A stretch of DNA of 64,000 nt from Ruminococcoides sp052118065. GTDB lineage: Bacteria; Bacillota; Clostridia; Oscillospirales; Acutalibacteraceae. Under the pieces are notes generated by a model. It was not told the DNA's origin. It searched no databases and saw only the letters and a program-made list of their open reading frames with translations. The stretch is taken from contig JBQKHY010000007.1 of NCBI GenBank assembly GCA_052118065.1, forward strand, positions 1-64,000, written 5' to 3'. This document shows positions 35,594 to 43,385 of this stretch, piece after piece. Position 1 is the first letter of the stretch, and each line of letters opens with the position of its first letter. Position numbers and translations under genes: made by a program.

Positions 35594-35989
35594 TTGTTGT
35601 GCTAAAATATAGTTGTAACACACCGACCTAATAAGATATAATCTTAGGAGGAAACGAGGTATGCTACAGATGAACCGGCATTATGAATCGAAATTCTGTG
35701 AGAAGCTTGGTTTCGAGCAAAGCATGAGCAAGGTTGGATATCCATATGATAATGCCCCTATGGAAAGATATTTCAATATATTGAAAAATGATCTTATATA
35801 TCAGCATTATTATCGTACAGAGGATGAACTCTACACAGCAATCGAAGAATTTGCGTGTGTGCATTATAATCATGTCCATCCGCATTCTTATAATAATTAC
35901 AAAACGCCTTATGAGGCACGCTACGGGGGTGTATAACCCTTGTGGCAGAAATTAGGTCATAGTGTTACAAAAAAGCTTGACCACAACAA
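35594..35989 (+). mobile_element. Internally deleted IS3-family element
   Basis: Imperfect terminal inverted repeats of 38 bp (35594-35631 and 35952-35989; 28 of 38 positions pair by my alignment, with outer TTGTTGTG, TTGTAACAC and GACCTAA blocks identical) enclose a 276-bp frame coding the end of an IS3-type transposase. The whole is 396 bp, far shorter than an intact IS3 (about 1.2-1.5 kb). No clear target duplication is visible at the edges. It marks the right end of the atypical-composition cassette. Confidence 0.78.
35661..35936 (+). pseudogene. IS3-family transposase, C-terminal fragment
   Basis: 91 codons. MSKVGYPYDNAPMERYFNILKNDLIY and the tail YNHVHPHSYNNYKTPYEARY match the end of the DDE (rve) domain of IS3/IS150 transposases, with the final catalytic Glu in APMERYF. 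The N-terminal half and the first two catalytic Asp residues are missing. A strong AGGAGG lies upstream of ATG 35661, probably the original first-frame signal, now fused to the C-terminal part by internal deletion. It may still be translated but cannot transpose by itself. Confidence 0.85.
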
Positions 35990-36029
35990 TATTTAGATAA
36001 CTGATATGATATATAGATGAGAGAATATT

Positions 36030-37130
36030 ATGAACAATAAAATCTTAGTAACCCGTTCCTCAATGCCTGATTATGAGGAATACATAGAAGAAATAAAAGA
36101 TATTTGGGATTCACATTGGCTAACTAATATGGGTCCTAAACATAAAAAGTTACAAGCAGAGTTAAAAGAATATTTAGGTGTTGAGAACATTGACTTGTTT
36201 GTGAATGGTCATATGTCACTTGAACTTTCTTTACAAGCATTAAAAATGCAAGGTGAAGTTATCACAACACCATTTACTTTTGCCTCTACTACTCATGCAA
36301 TAGTGAGAAATGGATTAGAACCGATTTTTTGTGACATTAATCCTGATGATTATACTATTGATGTTAGCAAAATTGAAAGTTTGATTACAGACAGGACTTG
36401 TGCAATTATGCCTGTTCATGTGTATGGCAATGTATGTAATGTTGAAGAGATTCAGCGTATTGCTGATAAATATGGACTAAAGGTTATTTACGATGCAGCA
36501 CATACTTTTGGTGAAAAGTACAAAGGAAAAGGTATTGGCACTTTTGGTGATGTTTCTTGCTTTAGTTTTCACGCCACAAAAGTATTCAACACAATTGAAG
36601 GTGGAACTGCTTGCTTTAAAAATCCGGAGTTTGGTCTTGATTTGTATAGATTAAAGAATTTTGGTATTAGAGGTCCTGAAGTAGTTGATGCAGTTGGTGC
36701 AAATGCTAAGATGAATGAATTTTCAGCAGCTATGGGTATATGTAATTTGCGTCATATTGATGAAGAAATTGCTAAGCGTAAAAAGGTTGTAGAAAGATAC
36801 AGAGAAAGATTAGGTAATGTTAATGGCATTAAACTTTCTCCAATTCAAGAGGATGTACAGTCTAATTATGCTTATTTTCCGGTAGTATTTGATGAGAATG
36901 TATTTGGTGCAACAAGAAACGAAGTTTGTGACCGATTAGCTGAGAATGATATTAATGCCAGAAAATATTTCTACCCACTTACAAATATGTTTGATTGTTT
37001 TAATGGTAAGTATAATGTTGATGATACACCTGTGGCATTACATATTAGCCAAAGAGTATTAACATTACCTTTGTATGCGGATTTGTCACTAGAAGATGTG
37101 GATAAAATCTGTGATATTATTTTAATGTGA
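36030..37130 (+). CDS. DegT/DnrJ/EryC1/StrS sugar aminotransferase
   Basis: 366 residues, full-length PLP aminotransferase. VNGHMSLELSLQAL (about 56-69) is the phosphate loop; PFTFASTTHAI follows; VIYDAAHTFG (about 153-162) has the ring-contact Asp; SFHATKVFNTIEGG (about 180-193) has the Schiff-base lysine. Members aminate 3- or 4-keto nucleotide sugars (VioA/FdtB/DesI-like). GAGAG lies before the ATG. Codon use is that of the native operon again. Product not predictable. Confidence 0.92.
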   Translation: MNNKILVTRSSMPDYEEYIEEIKDIWDSHWLTNMGPKHKKLQAELKEYLGVENIDLFVNGHMSLELSLQALKMQGEVITTPFTFASTTHAIVRNGLEPIFCDINPDDYTIDVSKIESLITDRTCAIMPVHVYGNVCNVEEIQRIADKYGLKVIYDAAHTFGEKYKGKGIGTFGDVSCFSFHATKVFNTIEGGTACFKNPEFGLDLYRLKNFGIRGPEVVDAVGANAKMNEFSAAMGICNLRHIDEEIAKRKKVVERYRERLGNVNGIKLSPIQEDVQSNYAYFPVVFDENVFGATRNEVCDRLAENDINARKYFYPLTNMFDCFNGKYNVDDTPVALHISQRVLTLPLYADLSLEDVDKICDIILM

Positions 37131-37152
37131 TATATATTTTTAGGTGATGGTT

Positions 37153-38187
37153 ATGAATTCATATATAGTATTTTTTGTTGCAATCTGTTTTTTGATTTTT
37201 GTATCATTAAGAGGAACTAAAAAAAATTATGGTACAGTATCAGCGGAAAAATTTTTTTCAAAAGAGCAAACAAATTGGTTAAGAGGAATTGCAATTGTTG
37301 GTATTGCTTATTCTCATTATTTAGTTAAATTGGATATAAACAATCCATATTATTGGCAAGTGGGTTTCCTTGGAATATTTGGTGTTGCTATATTTTTGTT
37401 TTTATCAGGATATTCAGCAATGATTTCTCTTGTAAATAAACAAGATTATTTGCATAAATATATACCTAAAAGATTATCTAGACTATATTTACCGTTTATT
37501 GTTTCTTTTATTATTTATTCTGTAATTTTACTGATTAATGGATATAAATTTAGTTTATTTAATATAGTAGATATTTTTATATTATCTTTACCTGGTGTCT
37601 TGAATTGGTATTTAAAAGTGCAACTTGGTCTATATTTATTATTTTATGTATCTGCAAAATTAATAAAGAATAAGAATGTCTTATTAGGTGCAATGTATTT
37701 ATTTTGTGCAATATATATGGTAATAGGGTATGTCCTAAATCTTGATAATTTTTGGTATGAAAGTTGTTGGATGTTCCCATTGGGTATGACTTTTGCATTG
37801 AATAAGGATAGGGTATATAACTTAATAAATAAAAAATATTTCTGCAAGTTTGTTGTATCATTAATAATTCTCATAATTAGTTACATGCCAGTTTTTATGT
37901 ATGGTAGTGTATTGACAGAAATAATATTTGTAATAGGATTTATACAGTTTATGATTGTGTCTTGTGTTCGCTTTGAAGGAAGTTCTAAGATAGGTTTGTT
38001 CTTAGGTATTTATTCATTAGAATTTTATCTTTCACACACAATTGTTCCTTCAATTATTGGATTGTTCTATAAAGGATCAGAAAATTTAATTACCTATATT
38101 ATTTTTATGATTGTTTCTATATGTTTAGCGTTTTTGATTAAAAAAATATCTAATCCTATAAACAAAATTATTATGAGGAAAATCTGA
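37153..38187 (+). CDS. Acyltransferase-3 family membrane protein
   Basis: 344 residues with about ten helices. After an N-terminal helix, EQTNWLRGIAIVGIAYSHYLV holds the catalytic-type histidine. LGIFGVAIFLFLSGYSAM and FYLSHTIVPSIIG are family segments. It likely O-acylates a sugar of the repeat unit. The start is ATG 37153 with AGGTGATGG just upstream; GTG 37144 and ATG 37147 overlap that site. It is the last gene of the operon, followed by a strong terminator at 38215. Confidence 0.83.
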   Translation: MNSYIVFFVAICFLIFVSLRGTKKNYGTVSAEKFFSKEQTNWLRGIAIVGIAYSHYLVKLDINNPYYWQVGFLGIFGVAIFLFLSGYSAMISLVNKQDYLHKYIPKRLSRLYLPFIVSFIIYSVILLINGYKFSLFNIVDIFILSLPGVLNWYLKVQLGLYLLFYVSAKLIKNKNVLLGAMYLFCAIYMVIGYVLNLDNFWYESCWMFPLGMTFALNKDRVYNLINKKYFCKFVVSLIILIISYMPVFMYGSVLTEIIFVIGFIQFMIVSCVRFEGSSKIGLFLGIYSLEFYLSHTIVPSIIGLFYKGSENLITYIIFMIVSICLAFLIKKISNPINKIIMRKI

Positions 38188-38214
38188 TTATTACAAATAG
38201 TAGTTAATAAGTTT

Positions 38215-38259
38215 AGACAGAATGATCGAAAGATTGTTCTGTCTTATTTTTTAATTTTT
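38215..38259 (+). terminator. Terminator of the polysaccharide operon
   Basis: AGACAGAATGATC, GAAA tetraloop, GATTGTTCTGTCT: 13 pairs including two wobbles, followed by a T-rich tract (38245-38259). This is a textbook intrinsic terminator. Confidence 0.92.
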
Positions 38260-38336
38260 GCAACACTTTGATGTTTTGTAAGGTATTATATATGTAAGTT
38301 CTTATAATGTTAGAAAAATTTATATTGGGGGATAAT

Positions 38337-38477
38337 GTGGACTTTATATTTGATGACGAATTAATTGAAGAAGTAGTTATAAAATATTCAGACATGGTTT
38401 ACAGAATTGCCCTAAACATATTGTGTAATCCTGATTATGCAAATGATGTAATGCAAGATGTTTCTTACGACTTGTAA
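38337..38477 (+). pseudogene. ECF sigma factor relic (region 2 fragment)
   Basis: A 46-codon frame from GTG 38337 with GGGGGAT upstream. YSDMVYRIALNILCNPDYA (about 19-37) followed by NDVMQDV matches sigma-70 region 2 of ECF-type factors (usual form A.D..Q..F). It stops at TAA 38475, before the core-binding and DNA-melting helices are complete, and no region 4 follows. It is probably a decayed gene, and less likely a deliberate short peptide. Confidence 0.65.
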
Positions 38478-38575
38478 GGAGTAAGGTCAAGACTATCTAG
38501 AGACAGAAATATGTTAAAAAATTTTAGAAAATTAGGATAATAATGAGGAATTTTGATTTTGAAAAGTATAAAAAT

Positions 38576-38599
38576 CAGCGTGTATATTAATACACGCTG
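38576..38599 (-). terminator. Terminator of the LytTR regulator gene
   Basis: CAGCGTGTAT, ATTA loop, ATACACGCTG: ten perfect pairs. On the minus strand it lies 19 bp past the stop codon and is followed by ATTTTTAT. The plus strand has only a short A/T tail. Confidence 0.85.
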
Positions 38600-38618
38600 A
38601 AAATTTATGTAAGTTATA

Positions 38619-39344
38619 TTAAGAAAGATTACCAGCAAAGTTTAGAAAGGCTTTCTTAAAGTCTTGATATTTTCTTTGACTTATGCAAGATACCGAAAGT
38701 TCCTCTTTACCTTTGCCTCTTGTAAAAGAAATTGTATTTTTATCAAAATATACTATGTTTTGCAAGTTTACAATGTAACTTTTATGTGAGTGTACAAAGA
38801 AGTTTGGTTGGTCTATAATTTTTTCCCATACAGCCGGTTTCTTATTTGTTTTGTATGTTCTGGTTTTGGTTAATATATTAGCACCATGCTTTATGTTTTC
38901 AATATAAAGTATATCGACACTTTTAATTATATATACTTTACCTTTATTTTCAACGAAAATTTCTTTAAACAAAGTTTTGTAAAATTTGATAGCTTGTTCA
39001 AAGTTCTTCTCAAATCTATCTTCTTCAAGAGGCTTAGTTAAAAATCTAAATGCTTGAATATCCATTGCACTGTCTAGGTAGCACATATGGGAAGTTATCA
39101 CAATAATTATGGCGTCTTCGTTACTGTCTCTAATTGCTTGAGCAAGAGCAAGTCCTGTTTTGTTTGGCATTTCAACATCAACTATTGCAATATCATATTT
39201 ATTGTTTTTAAGGTCAACATCTGTACTGGCATTTTTTATGTCAATTGATAAATCAACTTCATTACTATTTTCAAAATCTTTTACCAGATGAAAAATTTGG
39301 TCAGTAACCTTTGGGTCATCATCACAGATTAAAAGGTTTATCAT
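38619..39344 (-). CDS. LytTR-family response regulator
   Basis: 241 residues. The receiver domain (1-about 120) has acidic pocket CDDD, phospho-acceptor Asp in IAIVDVEMP, and the conserved Lys in FLTKPL. The C-terminal LytTR DNA-binding domain (about 140-235) contains VDILYIEN and FVHSHKSYIVNL. Such AgrA/LytR-type regulators usually respond to a membrane histidine kinase and control cell-wall, peptide or surface genes. No cognate kinase is adjacent. The start is the ATG at 39344, which has GGAGAGG upstream; the longer frame extends to 39398 without a site. It is convergent with the polysaccharide operon. Confidence 0.92.
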   Translation of the reverse strand: MINLLICDDDPKVTDQIFHLVKDFENSNEVDLSIDIKNASTDVDLKNNKYDIAIVDVEMPNKTGLALAQAIRDSNEDAIIIVITSHMCYLDSAMDIQAFRFLTKPLEEDRFEKNFEQAIKFYKTLFKEIFVENKGKVYIIKSVDILYIENIKHGANILTKTRTYKTNKKPAVWEKIIDQPNFFVHSHKSYIVNLQNIVYFDKNTISFTRGKGKEELSVSCISQRKYQDFKKAFLNFAGNLS

Positions 39345-39535
39345 AATTATCCTCTCCTTACTATATATTATACATAATTTGTAGTAATTTTTTAGCAATA
39401 AAATAAATCGTTTTGGACAGAATTGGTATCATTTTTACCATGTGTATTTACTTGATACTGTATTATGTTATAATTTTAACAGTAGAGAAATATATTAAAC
39501 TCGTGTGCAACAATGATTTGTTTTTATACCCTTCC

Positions 39536-39572
39536 ATGGCTGTGATACCCTCTATCACAGCCATCTCTCTTT
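39536..39572 (+). terminator. Perfect 12-bp hairpin, terminator-like
   Basis: ATGGCTGTGATA, CCCTC loop, TATCACAGCCAT, then CTCTCTTTTG. The stem is perfect and GC-containing with a short T-run. No plus-strand gene clearly ends just before it, so it may be a remnant or an insulating terminator. Confidence 0.5.
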
Positions 39573-39607
39573 TGTGTAGGTGTAAAATTTTTAAAAAGAT
39601 TTTTTCA

Positions 39608-39636
39608 TTGCAAAATGTGACTTATTCTGTTATGAT
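39608..39636 (+). promoter_or_regulatory. Promoter of the metallophosphoesterase gene
   Basis: TTGCAA (39608-39613), 17-nt spacer, TATGAT (39631-39636), 36 bp before the start codon. Confidence 0.55.
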
Positions 39637-39672
39637 TTTATCTAAAGATTTTTTACAGAAAAGGAGTTTATT

Positions 39673-40782
39673 ATGTGGGGCTTAATATTTGGCTGTGTAC
39701 TGGTTTTTGCAGTAGCCTGTTTTGTGTATTTAATCAGCAGATTTTATAAATTTAGATTTATGAAGAAAATCACAATGAACAAGAAATTTCTCACAATTTT
39801 ACTTTCTATCATAATTATTCTTGTTATGTTTACTGTTTTAACATTAACTCTTAATATGATGAACAGTATTATTGTGTTGATGCATTTAGTTGTGATTTGG
39901 CTTATTGTTGACTTCATTTTCTTTATTATTAAGAAGTGTAGGAAAAAGCCTTTTAAATTTTATTTTCAAGGTATAATCGCTATGGTACTTACAGCAGTAT
40001 ACCTAACATTCGGTTGGTATTTTGCTCATAATGTGGTGGCTACTGATTATAACTTAACTACTGATAAAAATATGAATTCACTTCGTATTGTGCAACTTTC
40101 AGACTCTCATATAGGTGCTACATTCCACTATAAAGAATTTTCTCAGTATGTTGATACTATGAATAAAGAAAATCCTGATGTGGTAGTTATTACAGGTGAC
40201 TTTGTTGATGATGATACTTCTAAGGAAGATATGATACAGTCATGTAAAGCACTAAGTAAATTTAAAACAAAGTATGGTGTGTACTTTGTTTACGGTAATC
40301 ACGATAAGGGTTACTATGGCAAAGAATACAGAGGTTATGACGGTAATGATTTAGCAAAAGAACTAAGGAAAAACGGTGTTAAGGTTCTTGAAGATGAAAG
40401 TGTACTTCTAAATAATAAGTTCTATATTGTAGGCAGACAGGATTATTCAGAGGTTGAAAAAGGTGGCACAAGAGCAAGTGCTAAGGACCTTGTAAAGAAC
40501 CTTGATTGCAACAAGTATATAATTATGCTGGACCATCAGCCTAACCACTATAAGGAAGAAAAGAATGCCAATGTTGACTTAGTACTTTCAGGTCATACTC
40601 ATGGTGGACAGTTAATTCCTATTACATATTCAGGTGAATGGCTGGGTATGAATGACAAAACATATGGCTACGAAAGAGAAAAGAACACAGACTTTATTGT
40701 CAGTTCGGGAATAGGGGACTGGTCAATTAAGTTCAAGACCGGTTGTGTAGCTGAATATGTTGTTGTTGATATTAATAAATAA
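39673..40782 (+). CDS. Membrane-anchored metallophosphoesterase
   Basis: 369 residues. Four N-terminal membrane helices (within about 1-125) precede a calcineurin-like phosphoesterase domain. Its metal-site motifs are in order: LSDSHIG (about 143-149), GDFVDD, YGNHDKG, LDHQP and SGHTHGGQ. This YkuE/YaeI-like group includes enzymes acting on lipid or nucleotide phosphates; the substrate is not set by sequence. The catalytic domain would be outside or at the membrane surface. AAAGGAG lies 7 nt before the ATG. It is a single-gene unit with its own promoter and terminator. A smaller relative is at 59063. Confidence 0.92.
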   Translation: MWGLIFGCVLVFAVACFVYLISRFYKFRFMKKITMNKKFLTILLSIIIILVMFTVLTLTLNMMNSIIVLMHLVVIWLIVDFIFFIIKKCRKKPFKFYFQGIIAMVLTAVYLTFGWYFAHNVVATDYNLTTDKNMNSLRIVQLSDSHIGATFHYKEFSQYVDTMNKENPDVVVITGDFVDDDTSKEDMIQSCKALSKFKTKYGVYFVYGNHDKGYYGKEYRGYDGNDLAKELRKNGVKVLEDESVLLNNKFYIVGRQDYSEVEKGGTRASAKDLVKNLDCNKYIIMLDHQPNHYKEEKNANVDLVLSGHTHGGQLIPITYSGEWLGMNDKTYGYEREKNTDFIVSSGIGDWSIKFKTGCVAEYVVVDINK

Positions 40783-40807
40783 TTCAGTAAGAGAATAATA
40801 AATCTGT

Positions 40808-40844
40808 AATTACCATCCAAAATTATCGGATGGTAATTTTTTTT
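40808..40844 (+). terminator. Terminator after the metallophosphoesterase gene
   Basis: AATTACCATCC / GGATGGTAATT (11 pairs, nine-base loop) followed by a run of T. Confidence 0.92.
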
Positions 40845-40864
40845 AATAAATTTTAAAAATACTA

Positions 40865-40893
40865 TTGACAAGTCAGAAATAATATGATATATT
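40865..40893 (+). promoter_or_regulatory. Promoter of the metY-cysK operon
   Basis: TTGACA (40865-40870), 17-nt spacer, TATATT (40888-40893). A perfect -35. The transcript would begin near 40900 and carry a leader of about 180 nt containing the small ORF at 40948. Confidence 0.8.
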
Positions 40894-40947
40894 CAAATCA
40901 CACTAAACAGATAGGAAATGTGTAATTAAGAAATGAGGTAAAAATTT

Positions 40948-41043
40948 ATGTCTGAAAAATTTTATTTTTACAACAGAATAAATTATGGCAGTGGACGATG
41001 TTGTTCCTGTAATAACTCACAAAACTTAATAGAAACTAACTAA
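40948..41043 (+). CDS. Cysteine-rich leader peptide upstream of metY-cysK
   Basis: 31 codons with a GAGGT site about 8 nt before the ATG. The peptide has one striking segment, GRCCSCNN (residues 16-23), encoded CGA TGT TGT TCC TGT. Three cysteine codons in four, just upstream of a cysteine/homocysteine synthesis operon, is the design of an amino-acid-sensing leader peptide; Cys-rich leader ORFs of this sort are known upstream of sulfur genes in actinobacteria. It ends 37 bp before metY. Bases 41001-41008 within the Cys codons could pair with the metY ribosome site (41068-41078), giving a possible switch. Not shown experimentally; a chance ORF is the alternative. Confidence 0.65.
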   Translation: MSEKFYFYNRINYGSGRCCSCNNSQNLIETN

Positions 41044-41080
41044 TATTAAAATATATTTTTTATTTAAAGGAGAAACAATT

Positions 41081-42373
41081 ATGTCAAACAATAACTATAA
41101 ATTCGAAACACTTCAGCTACATGTAGGTCAGGAAGCTCCGGACCCTGTTACAGATTCAAGAGCAGTTCCAATCTATCAGACTTCTTCATTCGTATTTAAG
41201 AACTGCGACCATGCAGCAGCAAGATTCAGTCTTGCAGATGCAGGTAACATTTACGGCAGACTTACTAACCCAACACAGGAAATCTTCGAAAAGAGAATTG
41301 CAGCTCTTGAAGGTGGTGTAGCAGCTCTGGCAGTTGCTTCAGGTGCAGCAGCAGTTTACTACTCAATCGCTAACATTGCTTCTAACGGTGACCATGTTGT
41401 TGCTGCTAAGAACATTTACGGTGGTACATACAATCTACTTGAACACACACTACCTGAATACGGTATCGAAACAACTTTCGTTGATCCATTTGATTTTGAT
41501 GAAATCGAAAATGCTATTCAGGACAACACAAAGCTTGTTTTCATTGAAACACTTGGTAATCCAAATTCCGATGTTGTTGATATTGAATCAGTTGCAAAGA
41601 TTGCTCATAAGCACAACATTCCACTAATCGTTGATAATACATTCGCAACACCTTACCTAGTAAGACCTATTGAATACGGTGCTGATGTTGTTGTTCATTC
41701 AGCAACAAAGTTCATCGGTGGTCACGGTACAACAATCGGTGGTGTTATTGTTGACGGTGGTAAGTTCGATTGGAAAGCATCAGGCAAGTTTGAATCTCTA
41801 GTTGCTCCAAACCCAAGTTACCATGGTGTTAGCTTCTCAGAAGATGTAGGTGCTGCAGCATTCGTAACAAAGATTAGGGCTTTACTACTTCGTGATACAG
41901 GTGCTACACTTTCACCAATACACGCATTTATCTTCCTACAGGGCCTTGAAACACTTTCACTAAGAGTTGAAAGACATGTTGAAAACGCACTAAAAGTTGT
42001 ACAGTTCCTAAACAACCACCCACTAGTAGAAAAGGTTCACCATCCATCAGTTTCTAACGACCCATCTCAGCAGGAACTTTATAAGAAGTATTTCCCTAAC
42101 GGTGGTGGTTCAATCTTTACATTTGAAGTAAAGGGTGACGAACAGAAGACTAAGGACTTTATCGACCACCTAGAACTATTCTCACTACTAGCTAATGTAG
42201 CTGACGCTAAGTCACTTGTAATCCATCCGGCAAGTACAACTCACGCTCAGATGAACGATGAAGAACTTGCTAATGCAGGTATCTATAGAAACACAGTAAG
42301 ACTATCAATCGGTATTGAAAACATTGACGATATTATCGCTGACCTTGAAAAAGGCTTTGCAGCAATTAAGTAA
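41081..42373 (+). CDS. metY: O-acetylhomoserine sulfhydrylase (MetY)
   Basis: 430 residues, the length typical of MetY (longer than MetB/MetC, about 380-400). PLP enzyme of the Cys/Met-metabolism class. YGRLTNPT (about 55-62), SGAAAVYYS, FIETLGNPNSDV, DNTFATPYL and the PLP-lysine segment HSATKFIGGHGT (Lys about 210) are visible. It makes homocysteine from O-acetylhomoserine and sulfide in the cytoplasm. AAAGGAG lies 8 nt before the ATG. cysK follows after 16 bp. Translation may be governed by the leader peptide upstream. Confidence 0.95.
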   Translation: MSNNNYKFETLQLHVGQEAPDPVTDSRAVPIYQTSSFVFKNCDHAAARFSLADAGNIYGRLTNPTQEIFEKRIAALEGGVAALAVASGAAAVYYSIANIASNGDHVVAAKNIYGGTYNLLEHTLPEYGIETTFVDPFDFDEIENAIQDNTKLVFIETLGNPNSDVVDIESVAKIAHKHNIPLIVDNTFATPYLVRPIEYGADVVVHSATKFIGGHGTTIGGVIVDGGKFDWKASGKFESLVAPNPSYHGVSFSEDVGAAAFVTKIRALLLRDTGATLSPIHAFIFLQGLETLSLRVERHVENALKVVQFLNNHPLVEKVHHPSVSNDPSQQELYKKYFPNGGGSIFTFEVKGDEQKTKDFIDHLELFSLLANVADAKSLVIHPASTTHAQMNDEELANAGIYRNTVRLSIGIENIDDIIADLEKGFAAIK

Positions 42374-42389
42374 TTGGAGGTAACTAACA

Positions 42390-43319
42390 ATGGCAATTAA
42401 GAAATCAATTACAGAACTAGTTGGTAACACACCACTACTAGAACTTACACATATTGAAGCAGAAGAAAAAATTGAAGCAACACTACTTGCAAAGCTGGAA
42501 TCATTTAACCCAGCCGGTAGTGTTAAGGACCGGGTAGCTAAGGCTATTATTGAAGATGCAGAAAAGACAGGCAGACTAAAGGAAGGTTCAGTTATTATTG
42601 AACCTACAAGTGGTAACACAGGTATCGGTCTTGCTTCTGTTGCAACTGCTAAAGGCTACAGAACAATTATCGTAATGCCTGAAACAATGTCTAACGAAAG
42701 GAAGATGCTTATTAAGGCTTACGGTGCAGAACTTGTACTAACAGAAGGTAGCAAGGGTATGAAGGGTGCATCAGACAAGGCTGAAGAGCTTTCTAAGGAA
42801 ATTCCTAATAGTATTATTGCCGGTCAGTTTACTAACCCTATTAACCCTAAGATGCACTATGATACAACAGGTCCTGAAATTTGGGCTGATACAGAAGGCA
42901 AAGTTGACTACTTTGTAGCCGGTGTAGGTACAGGTGGTACACTTTCAGGTGTAGGTAAGTATCTAAAGGAACAGAACCCTAATGTTAAGGTTATTGCAGT
43001 AGAACCTGAAACATCTCCACTACTATCAAAGGGTCAGGCAGGTCCTCATAAGATTCAGGGTATCGGTGCTAACTTTGTACCTGAAACTCTTGATAAAGAA
43101 ATCTATGATGAAATCATTGCAGTACCTAATGATGAAGCTATCTTAACTGCAAGAAAAGCAGCTAAACAGGAAGGCTTCCTAATCGGTATTTCTTCAGGTG
43201 CAGCTCTATGGGCAGGTAAGCAGTTAGCAGCTCGTCCTGAAAACAAGGGCAAGAACATTGTAGTTATCTTCCCTGATGGTGGCGAAAGATACCTATCAAC
43301 TAACCTATACGATGAATAA
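42390..43319 (+). CDS. cysK: Cysteine synthase A (O-acetylserine sulfhydrylase)
   Basis: 309 residues, fold-type II PLP enzyme. SFNPAGSVKDRVAK (about 35-48) contains the PLP lysine, PTSGNTGIGLA (about 72-82) the substrate loop, GVGTGGTLSGVG the phosphate loop, and GISSGAALWA near the C-terminus. It converts O-acetylserine and sulfide to cysteine. GGAGG lies 8 nt before the ATG. It forms a two-gene operon with metY and ends at a bidirectional terminator. No cysE partner is adjacent; the CysE-like protein at 23793 belongs to the glycan locus. Confidence 0.96.
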   Translation: MAIKKSITELVGNTPLLELTHIEAEEKIEATLLAKLESFNPAGSVKDRVAKAIIEDAEKTGRLKEGSVIIEPTSGNTGIGLASVATAKGYRTIIVMPETMSNERKMLIKAYGAELVLTEGSKGMKGASDKAEELSKEIPNSIIAGQFTNPINPKMHYDTTGPEIWADTEGKVDYFVAGVGTGGTLSGVGKYLKEQNPNVKVIAVEPETSPLLSKGQAGPHKIQGIGANFVPETLDKEIYDEIIAVPNDEAILTARKAAKQEGFLIGISSGAALWAGKQLAARPENKGKNIVVIFPDGGERYLSTNLYDE

Positions 43320-43334
43320 TCCTAATTAATATAA

Positions 43335-43370
43335 AAGAACCTTGGTGGAAATTCCATCAAGGTTCTTTTT
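43335..43370. terminator. Bidirectional terminator between cysK and the histidine kinase gene
   Basis: AAGAACCTTGGTGG / CCATCAAGGTTCTT (14 pairs, one wobble; five-base loop) with T-run on plus. On the minus strand the tail is TTTTATAT. It closes both convergent operons. Confidence 0.9.
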
Positions 43371-43385
43371 CTATGTATGAAATTA

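Larger units (their letters stand above)
39345..39672. other. Spacer between LytTR regulator and metallophosphoesterase
   Basis: 328 bp holding a minus-strand -10 like TATAAT (39372-39367), a strong hairpin (39536-39564) and the promoter at 39608. A 90-codon frame (39413-39685) runs through both hairpin and promoter, has no clear ribosome site and is not accepted as a gene. Confidence 0.5.

Noticed and set aside
35977..36010. Promoter made by the IS end ahead of the DegT gene at 36030
   Set aside because: TTGACC at 35977-35982 and TATGAT at 36005-36010 are present, but the 22-base spacer is too long for a normal sigma-A promoter.
39413..39685. 90-codon frame between the LytTR gene and the metallophosphoesterase
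   Set aside because: It has no clear ribosome site, runs through a perfect hairpin and a likely promoter, and overlaps the next start. The hydrophobic beginning alone is not enough.
40894..41080. T-box or SAM riboswitch ahead of metY-cysK
   Set aside because: The leader is under 190 nt, has no intrinsic terminator and no recognisable T-box or S-box core. The short Cys-rich ORF explains the space better.
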